From positions 1 to 52,826 of the forward strand of contig NZ_SRIC01000024.1 in assembly GCF_004684775.1 (NCBI RefSeq): a stretch of DNA of 52,826 nucleotides, in the 5' to 3' direction. Source of the stretch: Streptomyces sp. MZ04. GTDB lineage: Bacteria > Actinomycetota > Actinomycetes > Streptomycetales > Streptomycetaceae. This document shows, piece by piece, positions 26,807 through 36,857 of the stretch (the first letter of the stretch is position 1; the number at the start of each line of letters is the position of its first letter). Under the pieces are notes generated by a model that saw only the letters and a program-made list of their open reading frames with translations, ran no database searches and was not told the DNA's origin. Made by a program: the position numbers and the translations under genes.

Positions 26807-26810
<4 letters not shown>
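25812..26810 (-). CDS. argB: acetylglutamate kinase with repeat-expanded N-terminus
   Basis: Protein of 332 residues. The kinase core starts near residue 32 ([19 protein letters not shown]) and has [10 protein letters not shown] and [10 protein letters not shown]. It phosphorylates N-acetylglutamate, normally the arginine-inhibited step. The start is fixed by a four-base overlap (ATGA) with the argJ stop. The first 31 residues include DASK repeated three times, encoded by a 12-bp tandem repeat. The usual Streptomyces protein is about 300 residues, so the tail is an addition. Confidence 0.96.
26737..26784. repeat. 12-bp tandem repeat inside argB
   Basis: GCGTCCTTGCTC occurs at 26737-26748, 26749-26760 and 26761-26772, with a partial fourth copy to 26780. 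In the minus-strand frame each unit encodes four residues (DASK by rotation). The unit is a multiple of three, so copy-number change would keep frame. Confidence 0.92.
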
Positions 26811-29050
<2,240 letters not shown>

Positions 29051-29437
29051 GGCCGCGGCCCGCGAGTGGGGTCGCCGCGCGGGCCGCTGATGCGAGGATG
29101 CCGCGAGAGTGATCAGAAGGTGCTGGGCACCTTGGCGACGACACCGTGCGCGGTGTCAGCAACCACGACGTTGGCTCACGGACCGCTTGTTGGCAGCCTT
29201 GGGGCCATGGCCGCCGGGGTTGACGCAGTTGGCGGTGGCGGTGACTTCGATGGCGACTTGGCTCTCGTTGCCGAGCCCCGCTTCCGGAGCGGCAGACACC
29301 CTTGGAATCGACCGCATGCGCCAGGCACTTTCCAGCTGTGTCGCAGCGATGAGTTTCCGCAGGGACCACGGTCAGTACAGGAAGAGAAGACAGGCAGACA
29401 GCCAGACGCAGCCTCCACCGAACGGCAGGAGAGAGCC
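29051..29437 (-). pseudogene. intergenic stretch with a decayed small secreted-protein gene
   Basis: No intact gene is seen. On the minus strand from about 29362 to 29170, one frame reads LRKLIAATQLE at the start, like a signal peptide, then ESQVAIEVTATANCVN and GPKAANKRSVS, which look like a small secreted protein. It ends at a stop. In another frame immediately after comes VVVADTAHGVVAKVPSTF and a stop at about 29108. The frames do not join, and no start codon is evident. I infer a broken gene with frameshift and internal deletion; the family is not identified. The last about 40 bases hold the RBS of the next gene. Confidence 0.35.
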
Positions 29438-29911
29438 ATGCCCCGCATCACGCCCAATCTCTGGTTCGACACCCAGAGCGAGGACGCCGCCACGTTCTAC
29501 GTCTCGGTCTTCCCGAACTCGAAGATCAAGAACATCTCCCACTACGGAGAGGCAGGGCCGCGGCCCGCCGGGACCGTGCTGACCGTCGACTTCGAACTCG
29601 ACGGACAGCCGTACACCGCGATCAACGGCGGCCCCGAGTTCACCTTCGACGAGGCGGTCTCCTTCAGCATCGACTGCGCCGACCAGGAAGAGGTCGACTA
29701 CTACTGGACGAAGCTCTCCGAAGGCGGCGAGGAAGGCCCCTGCGGCTGGCTCAAGGACAAGTTCGGCCTGTCCTGGCAGGTCGTCCCCGACGCCCTGGGC
29801 AAGCTCATGACCGACCCGGACGAGGGGCGGGCCCAGCGCGCCATGCAGGCCATGCTCGGCATGAAGAAGATCGACGTGGCGGCGCTGTACCAGGCGGCCG
29901 ACCAGACGTGA
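29438..29911 (+). CDS. VOC family protein (PhnB/glyoxalase-like)
   Basis: Protein of 157 residues. It begins with ITPNLWFDTQSEDAATFY and contains SKIKNISHYGE and GWLKDKFGLSWQVVP, typical of the PhnB-like 3-demethylubiquinone methyltransferase-type VOC group. These small dimeric proteins bind metals or antibiotics; the name implies no methyltransferase activity. The ATG at 29438 follows AGGAGAG. The frame is open further upstream but that part lacks similarity. Confidence 0.88.
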   Translation: MPRITPNLWFDTQSEDAATFYVSVFPNSKIKNISHYGEAGPRPAGTVLTVDFELDGQPYTAINGGPEFTFDEAVSFSIDCADQEEVDYYWTKLSEGGEEGPCGWLKDKFGLSWQVVPDALGKLMTDPDEGRAQRAMQAMLGMKKIDVAALYQAADQT

Positions 29912-29936
29912 GCGCCGCGGCCACCGAATAACTGCC

Positions 29937-29967
29937 TTGACTTGGGGGCGACTCCAGCTCCTAGGGT
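29937..29967 (+). promoter_or_regulatory. MerR-type promoter ahead of the aldo/keto reductase
   Basis: TTGACT (29937-29942) and TAGGGT (29962-29967) are 19 bases apart, longer than usual and typical for MerR-activated promoters. The spacer holds the imperfect dyad TTGGGGGC/GACTCCAG. No MerR gene is in the neighbourhood. Confidence 0.5.
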
Positions 29968-30004
29968 CGGACATGTCCACCTGGCTCCACCTGGAGGTAC
30001 CGGC

Positions 30005-30991
30005 ATGACCACCCTTCCCACACGCCGCCTCGGCGCGCTCACCGTCTCGGCGCAGGGACTCGGCTGCATGGGGATGAGTCACGCGTACGGCGCTGCGGAC
30101 GACACACAGTCCATCGCGACCATCCACCGTGCGCTCGACCTCGGGGTCACCCTCCTCGACACGTCCGACTTCTACGGCAACGGGCACAACGAGGAGCTGA
30201 TCGGCCGCGCCCTGGCCGGGCGGCGCGACGACGCCGTGCTCGCCACGAAGTTCGGCTTCGCCAACCGGCTCGGCGAGCCGATACGGATCCGGGGCGACGC
30301 GGCGTACGTACGAGAGGCGTGCGACGCGTCGCTGCGGCGCCTGGGCGTCGACCACATCGACCTGTACTACCTGCACCGCGTGGACCAGAGCGTGCCGATC
30401 GAGGAGACGGTCGGCGCGATGGCCGAGCTCGTCGAGGCCGGGAAGGTGCGCCACCTCGGGCTCTCCGAGGCGAGCACGCGGACGATCCGGCGGGCGCACG
30501 CCGTGCATCCGATCGCCGCGCTGCAGAGCGAGTGGTCGCTGTGGACCCGGGACCTCGAGGCGGAGATCGCCCCCGTGTGCCGGGAGCTCGGCATCGGGCT
30601 CGTGCCCTTCTCGCCGCTCGGCCGCGGCTTCCTGACCGGGCGCTACACCTCGACCGACGCCCTTCAGGAAGGTGACATGCGGCGCGGCCAGCCGCGGTTC
30701 GCCGACGGGAACCTGGAGCGGAACCTGGCCGTCGTCGAGGCCCTGGACGCGCTCGCCGCCGAGAAGGGCGTCACGGCGGGGCAGCTCGCCCTGGCCTGGG
30801 TGCAGCACCGCGGCGACGACGTGGTGCCGATTCCGGGCACCCGCCGGGAGAAGTACCTCACGGAGAACCTGGCGGCGACCGGCATCGAGCTCTCCCCCGA
30901 CGAGCTCGCCGCGATCGACGCGGCGGCGCCCGCGGGCTCGGTCGCCGGGACGCGCTACGACGAGGGCAGCCTCACGTTCGTCGACAAGTAG
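30005..30991 (+). CDS. aldo/keto reductase (quinone/aldehyde reductase-like)
   Basis: Protein of 328 residues. The early [12 protein letters not shown], the catalytic Asp and Tyr in LLDTSDFYG, Lys in VLATKFGF and His in YYLHRVD mark the AKR13-like group. C-terminal [15 protein letters not shown] binds NADPH phosphate. It reduces aldehydes or quinones, likely as a stress enzyme. ATG at 30005 has GGAGG seven bases upstream. The promoter looks MerR-regulated. Confidence 0.92.
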   Translation: MTTLPTRRLGALTVSAQGLGCMGMSHAYGAADDTQSIATIHRALDLGVTLLDTSDFYGNGHNEELIGRALAGRRDDAVLATKFGFANRLGEPIRIRGDAAYVREACDASLRRLGVDHIDLYYLHRVDQSVPIEETVGAMAELVEAGKVRHLGLSEASTRTIRRAHAVHPIAALQSEWSLWTRDLEAEIAPVCRELGIGLVPFSPLGRGFLTGRYTSTDALQEGDMRRGQPRFADGNLERNLAVVEALDALAAEKGVTAGQLALAWVQHRGDDVVPIPGTRREKYLTENLAATGIELSPDELAAIDAAAPAGSVAGTRYDEGSLTFVDK

Positions 30992-31026
30992 ACATCCCCG
31001 GCTCGGCCCCGCGTAGCCTGCGGGGC

Positions 31027-31500
31027 ATGCCCTTTCCGGATGAAGCAGCCGAGGTGTACGGCGTACCCGACGTGCTGAGGTACCTGGCCGGTACCTGGCA
31101 GGTGGAGCGGACGGCACGGGACCTGGCGGGCGACGCGGCGGGGCACTTCTCGGGGGCGACGGCCTTCACCTGGGCCGACGGCGGGCTCCTGCACCACGAG
31201 TCGGGCACCTTCACCTGGCAGGGCACCGCACGCCCCGCCGAGCGCACCCTGCGCTTCCTGCCGGGCGCGGCGCCCGGCACCGCGGACGTCCGCTTCGCCG
31301 ACGGGCGTCCCTTCCACGACCTCGACCTGCGCACCGGCCGGCACCGCACCGACCATCCGTGCGCGCAGGACCTCTACCGGGGCGAGTTCGCGGTGTACGA
31401 CGAGGACCACTGGTGGACGCGGTGGCGGGTCGCGGGCCCGGCCAAGGACCTGATCCTCACGACCGAGTACCGACGGCAGGGAGCACCGGCACGGGGCTAG
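31027..31500 (+). CDS. DUF6314 family protein
   Basis: Protein of 157 residues. It starts with LRYLAGTWQVERTARD and includes WQGTARPAERTLRFLPG, FHDLDLRTG and CAQDLYRGEF, which I recognise as a family of uncharacterised actinobacterial proteins (DUF6314), probably a lipocalin-like barrel. The ATG at 31027 is used. Its TAG stop (31498-31500) coincides with the left flank of a small mobile element. Function unknown. Confidence 0.85.
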   Translation: MPFPDEAAEVYGVPDVLRYLAGTWQVERTARDLAGDAAGHFSGATAFTWADGGLLHHESGTFTWQGTARPAERTLRFLPGAAPGTADVRFADGRPFHDLDLRTGRHRTDHPCAQDLYRGEFAVYDEDHWWTRWRVAGPAKDLILTTEYRRQGAPARG

Positions 31501-31614
31501 GGCCTGTCCGATGAGTCAGGCCGGCCTTCGGCGCCGGGCGCAGATTGATCAGGGCCGAGCGGGCCCTGGTGCGTGCCAGGGGTCGCGACCCCGGCAGGAC
31601 CCATCGGACAGGCC
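31501..31614. mobile_element. 114-bp MITE-like element with 13-bp perfect terminal inverted repeats
   Basis: GGCCTGTCCGATG (31501-31513) is matched exactly by CATCGGACAGGCC (31602-31614). Both ends are flanked by CTAG (31497-31500 and 31615-31618), which fits a 4-bp target duplication of the type seen with the IS5 group; a TA duplication with longer repeats, as for IS630/Tc1, is the alternative. It has no ORF of its own, so it would be moved by a transposase elsewhere. Internal GC-rich inverted sequences allow it to fold and stop transcription from both sides. Confidence 0.8.
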
Positions 31615-32208
31615 CTAGAGCGCGGCGGCGCTCTCCCCCGCCCCCGCGATCCGCAGGTTCCAGCGGCCGCCGTGACCGGCCAGGGTGACCGTCGACAGCG
31701 GGCGGGCGTCGATGTTCCAGTACGTCGACGGGGGCGCCTTCAGGGCGTAGACGAGGGCCGCCCTGACCACCGCGGGCTCCGCCACGGCCAGGATCCGGGA
31801 GCCGTCGCCGACCGGACGCGTGTCGAGCCAGCCGCCGACCCGCGAGATGAACGCGAGGAGCGACTCGCCGCCGTGCGGCGCGGAGCGCGGATCCCGCAGC
31901 CAGGCGTCGACCGCGGACGGCTCGCGCGCCGTCACATCGGCGAGCGTCAGACCGCGCCACCGCCCCATGTCGCAGTCCCGCAGGGCCGGCTGGGCCAGCG
32001 GCGCGAAGCCCAGGGCGTCGCCGGTGCCGCGGCTGCGCGGCGTGGGCGAGCAGTAGCGCAGCTCGGCCGCGGCGAGCGGAAGCAGCGCGGGGGCGGCGAG
32101 CTGCACCTCGTGCCAGCCCGCCTGGTCCAGCGGCCGGTCGTCGTCGAAGCGCTCCGCGAGCAGCGAGGCGCTGCGCGCGGCGGCGATGAGCGAGACACGT
32201 ACGTGCAT
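31615..32208 (-). CDS. histidine-phosphatase-fold protein, catalytic histidines apparently lost
   Basis: Protein of 197 residues aligned by eye to the phosphoglycerate-mutase-like family through CSPTPRSRGTGDALG, DCDMGRWRGLTLADV and APHGGESLLAFISRV. The RHG motif expected near residue 10 reads AAARSAS, and the second catalytic His region reads AVAEPAVVRAAL where HGGVIR is usual. Both His seem absent, so it may be a binding protein rather than an enzyme. The TAG stop lies in the CTAG flank of the MITE-like element. The start at 32208 gives a normal N-terminus. Confidence 0.8.
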   Translation of the reverse strand: MHVRVSLIAAARSASLLAERFDDDRPLDQAGWHEVQLAAPALLPLAAAELRYCSPTPRSRGTGDALGFAPLAQPALRDCDMGRWRGLTLADVTAREPSAVDAWLRDPRSAPHGGESLLAFISRVGGWLDTRPVGDGSRILAVAEPAVVRAALVYALKAPPSTYWNIDARPLSTVTLAGHGGRWNLRIAGAGESAAAL

Positions 32209-32289
32209 GCGGTGATCGTGGAGTGCCCGGCAGCCCAGGTCAAGGTTTCACCGTGCGTACGCGGATGACCGCGGTGCCCCCGACACCGC

Positions 32290-32730
32290 TCACTGCATCC
32301 CCAGCGCCATCCAATTCCCCGGGGCCTCAAGGGCCTTGAAACCGACCTTCTCGTACACCCCGTGCGCGTCGGCCGTGCCCAGCAGGACCCGGCGCAGACC
32401 GTACGGCTCCAGGTGGTCACGGACGGCCGCGACGAGCGCGCTCCCGAGCCCCTTCCCACGGACCGCCCGGTCGACGTACACATCACAGAGCCAGGCGAAG
32501 GTGGCGCGATCGGTCACGACCCGGGCATAGGCGATCTGGTCGCCCGAAACCACGTCATACACGCCGAAGTTGAGCGATCCGGCGATCGCCCGGTCCTGCT
32601 TCTCGCGGGGCCGGTCCAGCGCCCAGTACGCGTCCGTGGAGAGCCATCGGTGGACGCGCTCGGCGTCGAGGCGGGCGGGGTCGGTGGACAGCTCGTAGCC
32701 GTCGGGAAGTGCCCGGTGCGTATCGGTCAT
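32290..32730 (-). CDS. GNAT family N-acetyltransferase
   Basis: Protein of 146 residues. GNAT features are FAWLCDVYVDRAVRGKGLGS (acetyl-CoA loop RGKGLGS) and LLGTADAHGVYEKVGF. The N-terminal DGYELSTDPARLD and HRWLSTDAYWALDR match a small, widespread GNAT group. Substrate unknown. The ATG at 32730 is chosen; a longer frame upstream crosses the neighbouring gene. Confidence 0.9.
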   Translation of the reverse strand: MTDTHRALPDGYELSTDPARLDAERVHRWLSTDAYWALDRPREKQDRAIAGSLNFGVYDVVSGDQIAYARVVTDRATFAWLCDVYVDRAVRGKGLGSALVAAVRDHLEPYGLRRVLLGTADAHGVYEKVGFKALEAPGNWMALGMQ

Positions 32731-32792
32731 GGGGGCAGGCTGGCAGCCGCCCCGCCGGACCGTCGAGCGGATTTCGCCCGCCGGAACGGCCT

Positions 32793-34238
32793 TCAGTCCG
32801 CGGCACCCCGCACCTCGTCGCAGGCCGTACGCAGCCTGCGCACCCCCTCCTTGATCTCCCCCACGCCCGCCAGCGCCGCGAAGCTCAACCGCAGGTGCGC
32901 CGCCGGGGGTTCGGCCGCGAAGAAGGGGCGGCCGGGCGCGACGGCGACGCCCGCGCGCAGGGCCGCGCTCACCAGGGCCGCCTCGTTCATGCCGTCGGGA
33001 AGGCGCAGCCAGAGGCTGTAGCCGCCGGCGGGGATGTGCGGCACGGCCAGTTCGGGCAGGCCGATGCGCAGGGCCGCCGCCATCGCGTCCCTGCGGTCCT
33101 TCAACTCGCCCGCCACCTGGCGCAGATGGCGCGGCCAGGCCGGTGAGCCGACCAGTTCGAGCGCCGCTTCCTGGAGCGGTCTCGGTACGAAGAAGTGGTC
33201 GACGACCTGGATCGCGCGCAGCCGCTCGAGGACCGGGCCGCGGGCGACGAGCGCGCTCACCCGGAAGCTCGGCGACGTCGCCTTGGTGAGCGAGCAGACG
33301 TGCACCACGACGCCGTCGGGGTCGTCGGACTGGAGCGGCCGTGGCAGCGGCCCCGCGTCGTCGTGGACCAGGCGGCGCACGAAGTCGTCCTCGATGACGA
33401 AGGCCCCGGCCTCGCGGGCGATGCGCAGCACCTCGGGTCGGCGCTCGGCGGAGAGCACGGCCCCCGTGGGGTTCTGGAACAGCGGCTGGCAGACGAAGAC
33501 CCGCGCCCCGGTGGCCTTGAACGCCGCCTCGAGCAGCTGGGGGCGTACGCCGTCGGTGTCGACCGGCACCGGGACCGGCCTCAGGCCCGCCGCGCGGGCG
33601 ATCGCCAGCATGCCGGGGTACGTCGGCGACTCGACGAGGACCGGGGCGCCCGGCGGGGCGAGCGCCCGCAGCGCCGTGGTCAGCGCGCTCTGCCCACCCG
33701 CGGTGACCAGCACCTCGGCGGCCGTGATCGCGCCGCCGATGCCCCGCGCGAACCACTCCCGCAGCTCGGGAAGACCGTCGACCGGCGGCCTCCCCCACGC
33801 GCCCGGCCGCCGCCCCGCCCGCGCGAGCGCCGCCGCCATCGCGCGCTCGGGCTGCAGCGAGGGGTGCAGATAGCCGCCGTTGAACTCGATGACGCCGGGC
33901 GGCGGCGGCGTGAGGGTGACCAGGACACCGGAGGCGTCCACCGCGCGCGGCACCAGCTCCGCCGCCGAGTCCGCGCTCAGCGACACCTCCTGCCACGAGG
34001 TGTCCCCCACCGGCGCGGGGGCGGCCTGCGGCTCCGCGCGGAACACACCTGCCCCGGGCCGGGTGACGACGAGCCCCTCGGCGGCCAACTGCGCCAGGGC
34101 CCGCGACACGGTCACCGGACTCACCCTGAAACGGTCGACCAGCGCCCGGCTCGACGGCAGCTTTCCACCCGGAGAGTAGCGGTCCAGCTCGCCCCTCAGC
34201 CGTTTCGCCAACTCAGCCACACTGCTACTCTCATGCAT
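32793..34238 (-). CDS. MocR/PdxR-type regulator: GntR helix-turn-helix fused to aminotransferase-like domain
   Basis: Protein of 481 residues. Residues about 1-70 are a GntR winged helix (LPSSRALVDRFRVSPVTVSR). Residues about 110-475 are a class I aminotransferase-like domain, with PLP Lys expected in SLTKATSPSFRVSALV. MocR proteins usually sense PLP or an amino compound and regulate a divergent gene. The ATG at 34238 overlaps the start of the divergent DMT transporter by two bases. A -10-like TATCCT is eight bases upstream, which suggests a leaderless mRNA. Confidence 0.93.
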   Translation of the reverse strand: MHESSSVAELAKRLRGELDRYSPGGKLPSSRALVDRFRVSPVTVSRALAQLAAEGLVVTRPGAGVFRAEPQAAPAPVGDTSWQEVSLSADSAAELVPRAVDASGVLVTLTPPPPGVIEFNGGYLHPSLQPERAMAAALARAGRRPGAWGRPPVDGLPELREWFARGIGGAITAAEVLVTAGGQSALTTALRALAPPGAPVLVESPTYPGMLAIARAAGLRPVPVPVDTDGVRPQLLEAAFKATGARVFVCQPLFQNPTGAVLSAERRPEVLRIAREAGAFVIEDDFVRRLVHDDAGPLPRPLQSDDPDGVVVHVCSLTKATSPSFRVSALVARGPVLERLRAIQVVDHFFVPRPLQEAALELVGSPAWPRHLRQVAGELKDRRDAMAAALRIGLPELAVPHIPAGGYSLWLRLPDGMNEAALVSAALRAGVAVAPGRPFFAAEPPAAHLRLSFAALAGVGEIKEGVRRLRTACDEVRGAAD

Positions 34239-34261
34239 GACAGCACAGGATAGCGCTACTC
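34224..34261. promoter_or_regulatory. overlapping divergent promoters with GCTACTC direct repeats
   Basis: GCTACTC occurs at 34224-34230 and 34255-34261, 31 bases apart (about three helical turns), as expected for a dimeric MocR regulator. TACTCT (34226-34231) could be the plus-strand -10, and TATCCT (34252-34247 on the minus strand) the other. Each would start transcription at or near the first codon. The palindrome TAGCGCTA lies at 34251-34258. Confidence 0.6.
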
Positions 34262-35187
34262 GCCCGAGTCGGATAGCAGTTGCCGAGACCGCGAGCAGCA
34301 CCACGAGCCCCGAGCCGGCCCGGATCGGCTCCCGCCGCGCAGGCACCGTCATGGCCGCGCTCGGCGTCACCGCCTTCTCGCTCACCTTCCCCTCCACCGC
34401 GTGGGGCCTCGAAGGCATCGGCCCCTGGTCCTTCGTGGCCCTGCGGGTCCTCCTGAGCGCGGTCATCGCGGGCGGCGCGCTGCTCGCCCTGCGGATCCCG
34501 CTCCCCGCGCGCCGCCACTGGGCCGGGCTCACGGTCGTCGCCGCCGGAGTCGTCGTCGGCTTCCCGCTGCTCACCACGCTCGCCCTGCAGACCTCCACCA
34601 CCGCGCACGCGGCCGTGGTCGTGGGCCTGCTGCCGCTGACGACCGCCGTGTTCTCGGCGCTGCGCACGGGGGCACGCCCCTCGCGGACGTTCTGGACGGC
34701 TGCCCTCGCGGGCGCGGCCGCGGTGATCGCGTTCACCGTCCAGCAGAGCGGCGGCGCCCTGTCGACCGCCGACCTCTACCTCTTCGGCGCACTCCTCATC
34801 TGCGCGGCCGGCTACACCGAGGGCGGCCGGCTCGCCCGCGAGATGCCGGGCTGGCAGGTCGTCGGCTGGGCGCTCGTCCTGTGCCTGCCGCTCGCCGTGG
34901 CGGGGGCGGCCGTCGCCCTCCAGTACGAGCCCTTCCAGCTCACCGGGCACAGCACCGCCGGGCTGCTCTACGCCGCCATCGGCTCGCAGTTCCTCGGCCT
35001 GGTCGTCTGGTACCGCGGCATGGCGGTGATCGGCGTACCGAGGGCCAGCCAGCTGCAGCTCGCACAGCCGCTGCTGACCCTGGTCTGGTCGGTGTTCCTG
35101 CTCGGCGAGCACCTCACGATCGCCGCGCCGCTGACGGCCGCCGCCGTCCTCGTGTGCATCGCCGTCACCCAACGGGCCCGCGGCTAG
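34237..35187 (+). CDS. EamA/DMT family transporter
   Basis: Protein of 316 residues with about ten transmembrane helices in two EamA repeats (MAALGVTAFSLTFPSTAWGL, ALLICAAGYTEGG, IGSQFLGLVVWYRG). It likely exports amino acids or related metabolites. ATG at 34237 is taken because a -10-like hexamer ends five bases before it; Met39 (34351) is an alternative. It is divergent from the MocR gene, whose target it probably is. Substrate unknown; a B6-type or amino compound would fit the regulator. Confidence 0.9.
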   Translation: MTAQDSATRPSRIAVAETASSTTSPEPARIGSRRAGTVMAALGVTAFSLTFPSTAWGLEGIGPWSFVALRVLLSAVIAGGALLALRIPLPARRHWAGLTVVAAGVVVGFPLLTTLALQTSTTAHAAVVVGLLPLTTAVFSALRTGARPSRTFWTAALAGAAAVIAFTVQQSGGALSTADLYLFGALLICAAGYTEGGRLAREMPGWQVVGWALVLCLPLAVAGAAVALQYEPFQLTGHSTAGLLYAAIGSQFLGLVVWYRGMAVIGVPRASQLQLAQPLLTLVWSVFLLGEHLTIAAPLTAAAVLVCIAVTQRARG

Positions 35188-35263
35188 GAGCCTCGCGCCG
35201 CCACCCGACGTAGACTGATGGCCACGGATCGCTACCGTCGGGTGGACAAGGAGGTCGCTCCAA

Positions 35264-35461
35264 ATGCGTGCAAGCGTAGGCGACAGGCTATTGGTGCACG
35301 GCAGGATCGTCGGGCAGCACGACCGGACCGCGGAGGTCATCGAGGTGCTCGGTGAGAACGGCACACCTCCGTACCGCGTCCGGTTCGAGGACGGTCACGA
35401 GACCCTGATGTCGCCGGGTCCCGACACCGTCGTGCGGCACTTTTCCACCAACGAGGAGTGA
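35264..35461 (+). CDS. DUF1918 domain-containing protein
   Basis: Protein of 65 residues. The pattern ASVGDRLLVHGRIVGQHDRTA, then EVIEVLGENGTPPYRVRFEDGHE, is the whole DUF1918 domain, an SH3-like small barrel found in actinobacteria. GACAAGGAGG precedes the ATG. Function unknown. Single gene ending two bases before a convergent gene's stop. Confidence 0.92.
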   Translation: MRASVGDRLLVHGRIVGQHDRTAEVIEVLGENGTPPYRVRFEDGHETLMSPGPDTVVRHFSTNEE

Positions 35462-35462
35462 G

Positions 35463-36689
35463 TCAGGGCCTGGCCCGCTCCTGGTAGTGGTCGGCGACCA
35501 CCCGCGCCATGGCGCCGATCCTGTCGACGCCCACCTCCTTCGCCGAGAAGTAGACGTGCCCGCGCACCTGCGGGAACCCCTTGGCGAAGGTGAGGTGGCG
35601 CGACAGCTCGGCCGGGTCCTGCCAGGGCGCGGCCTGCGCCGGGTCGCCCGCCTTGTAGAGCGCCTCTCCCACGTACAGACGCACGCCCGTGTCCCGGACG
35701 ACATCGGCCCACCAGGGCAGCAGCTTGCCGTAGTCGGCGACGGTGAAGCCGATATTCCAGTAGAGCTGCGGGCAGACGTAGTCGATCCAGCCCTTCTTGA
35801 CCCAGCCGCGGGTGTCGGCGTGCAGGTTGTCGTAGGTCTGCACGCCCGCCTGGGTGTCCGAACCGAGCGGGTCGGTCGAGGCGTTGCGCCAGACCCCGAA
35901 GGGGCTGATCCCGAACTCCGCGCCCTTGCGCGTCTTGTGGACCCGCTCGGCCATCTCGCTCACCAGGCGGTCGATGTTGTCCCGGCGCCAGGCGGCCCGG
36001 TCCGGGAAGCCGCCGCCGTAGCGCGCGAAGGCGGCGTCGTCGTCGAAGACCTGCCCCGCCACCGGGTACGGATAGAAGTAGTCGTCCCAGTGCACCGCGT
36101 CGATGTCGTAGTGGCGCAGGGCGTCGAGCATCGCGTCCTGGACGAAGCGCCGCACCTCGGGCAGACCGGGGTTGTAGTAGAGCTTCCCGCCGTACGGCAC
36201 GACCCACTCCGGGTGCAGGCGTGCGGGGTGCGTCGGCACCAGGCGCGAGGGGTCCGTGTGGTTGGCGATGCGGAAGGGGTTGAACCAGGCGTGCAGTTCG
36301 AGGCCCCTGCGGTGTGCCTCGCGTACCGCGGTGCCCAGCGGGTCCCAGCCGGGGTGCTTGCCCTGCACGCCGGTGAGGCACTCCGCCCACGGCTCGTACG
36401 GCGAGGGCCACAACGCGTCGGCGGTGGGCCGCACTTGGAGGATCACGGCGTTAAGCCGGCGCCGCACGGCCGTGTCGAGATGCGCCATCAGCTCGGCACG
36501 CTGCTCGTCCGCGGTGAGGCCCGGCCTCGACGGCCAGTCCCGGTTGGCGACGCTCGCCAGCCACATCCCCCGCAGTTCACGACGTGACCGAGCCCGTCCT
36601 GGAACCGCCGCCGCGTCGCCCGCCGCTGTGAGCCCCGCCACCATCGCGGCCGCCGCCACCGTGAATCCACGGCGTGACATACGCCTCAT
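35463..36689 (-). CDS. exported glycosyl-hydrolase-like protein (GHL10 / family 10-like)
   Basis: Protein of 408 residues. The N-terminus MRRMSRRGFTVAAAAMVAGL is a twin-arginine type signal (SRRGF). The mature part starts with RGMWLASVANRDWPS and has LHAWFNPFR and IDAVHWDDYFYPYP, typical of the barrel of DUF187/GHL10 proteins. Acidic Asp residues in DAVHWDDY may be catalytic. Relatives degrade bacterial polysaccharides or wall material; the substrate is not known. ATG at 36689 is chosen for the compact signal; an earlier Met at 36764 lengthens it without purpose. Confidence 0.88.
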   Translation of the reverse strand: MRRMSRRGFTVAAAAMVAGLTAAGDAAAVPGRARSRRELRGMWLASVANRDWPSRPGLTADEQRAELMAHLDTAVRRRLNAVILQVRPTADALWPSPYEPWAECLTGVQGKHPGWDPLGTAVREAHRRGLELHAWFNPFRIANHTDPSRLVPTHPARLHPEWVVPYGGKLYYNPGLPEVRRFVQDAMLDALRHYDIDAVHWDDYFYPYPVAGQVFDDDAAFARYGGGFPDRAAWRRDNIDRLVSEMAERVHKTRKGAEFGISPFGVWRNASTDPLGSDTQAGVQTYDNLHADTRGWVKKGWIDYVCPQLYWNIGFTVADYGKLLPWWADVVRDTGVRLYVGEALYKAGDPAQAAPWQDPAELSRHLTFAKGFPQVRGHVYFSAKEVGVDRIGAMARVVADHYQERARP

Positions 36690-36857
36690 CCGCTCGCCCC
36701 CTGAGCCCGATATCCGCCGGAACCACTGCCTGTACCGGACAGCATGCCCGACCCGGTCCGTCATGCACCGGAGGTTCGGGAGTAACGTTCATCGGCGGGG
36801 CAGGCACCGCATCCGAACGGGGGACCTGCCCGCCCGTTGATCAGCGAAAGGCACGAG

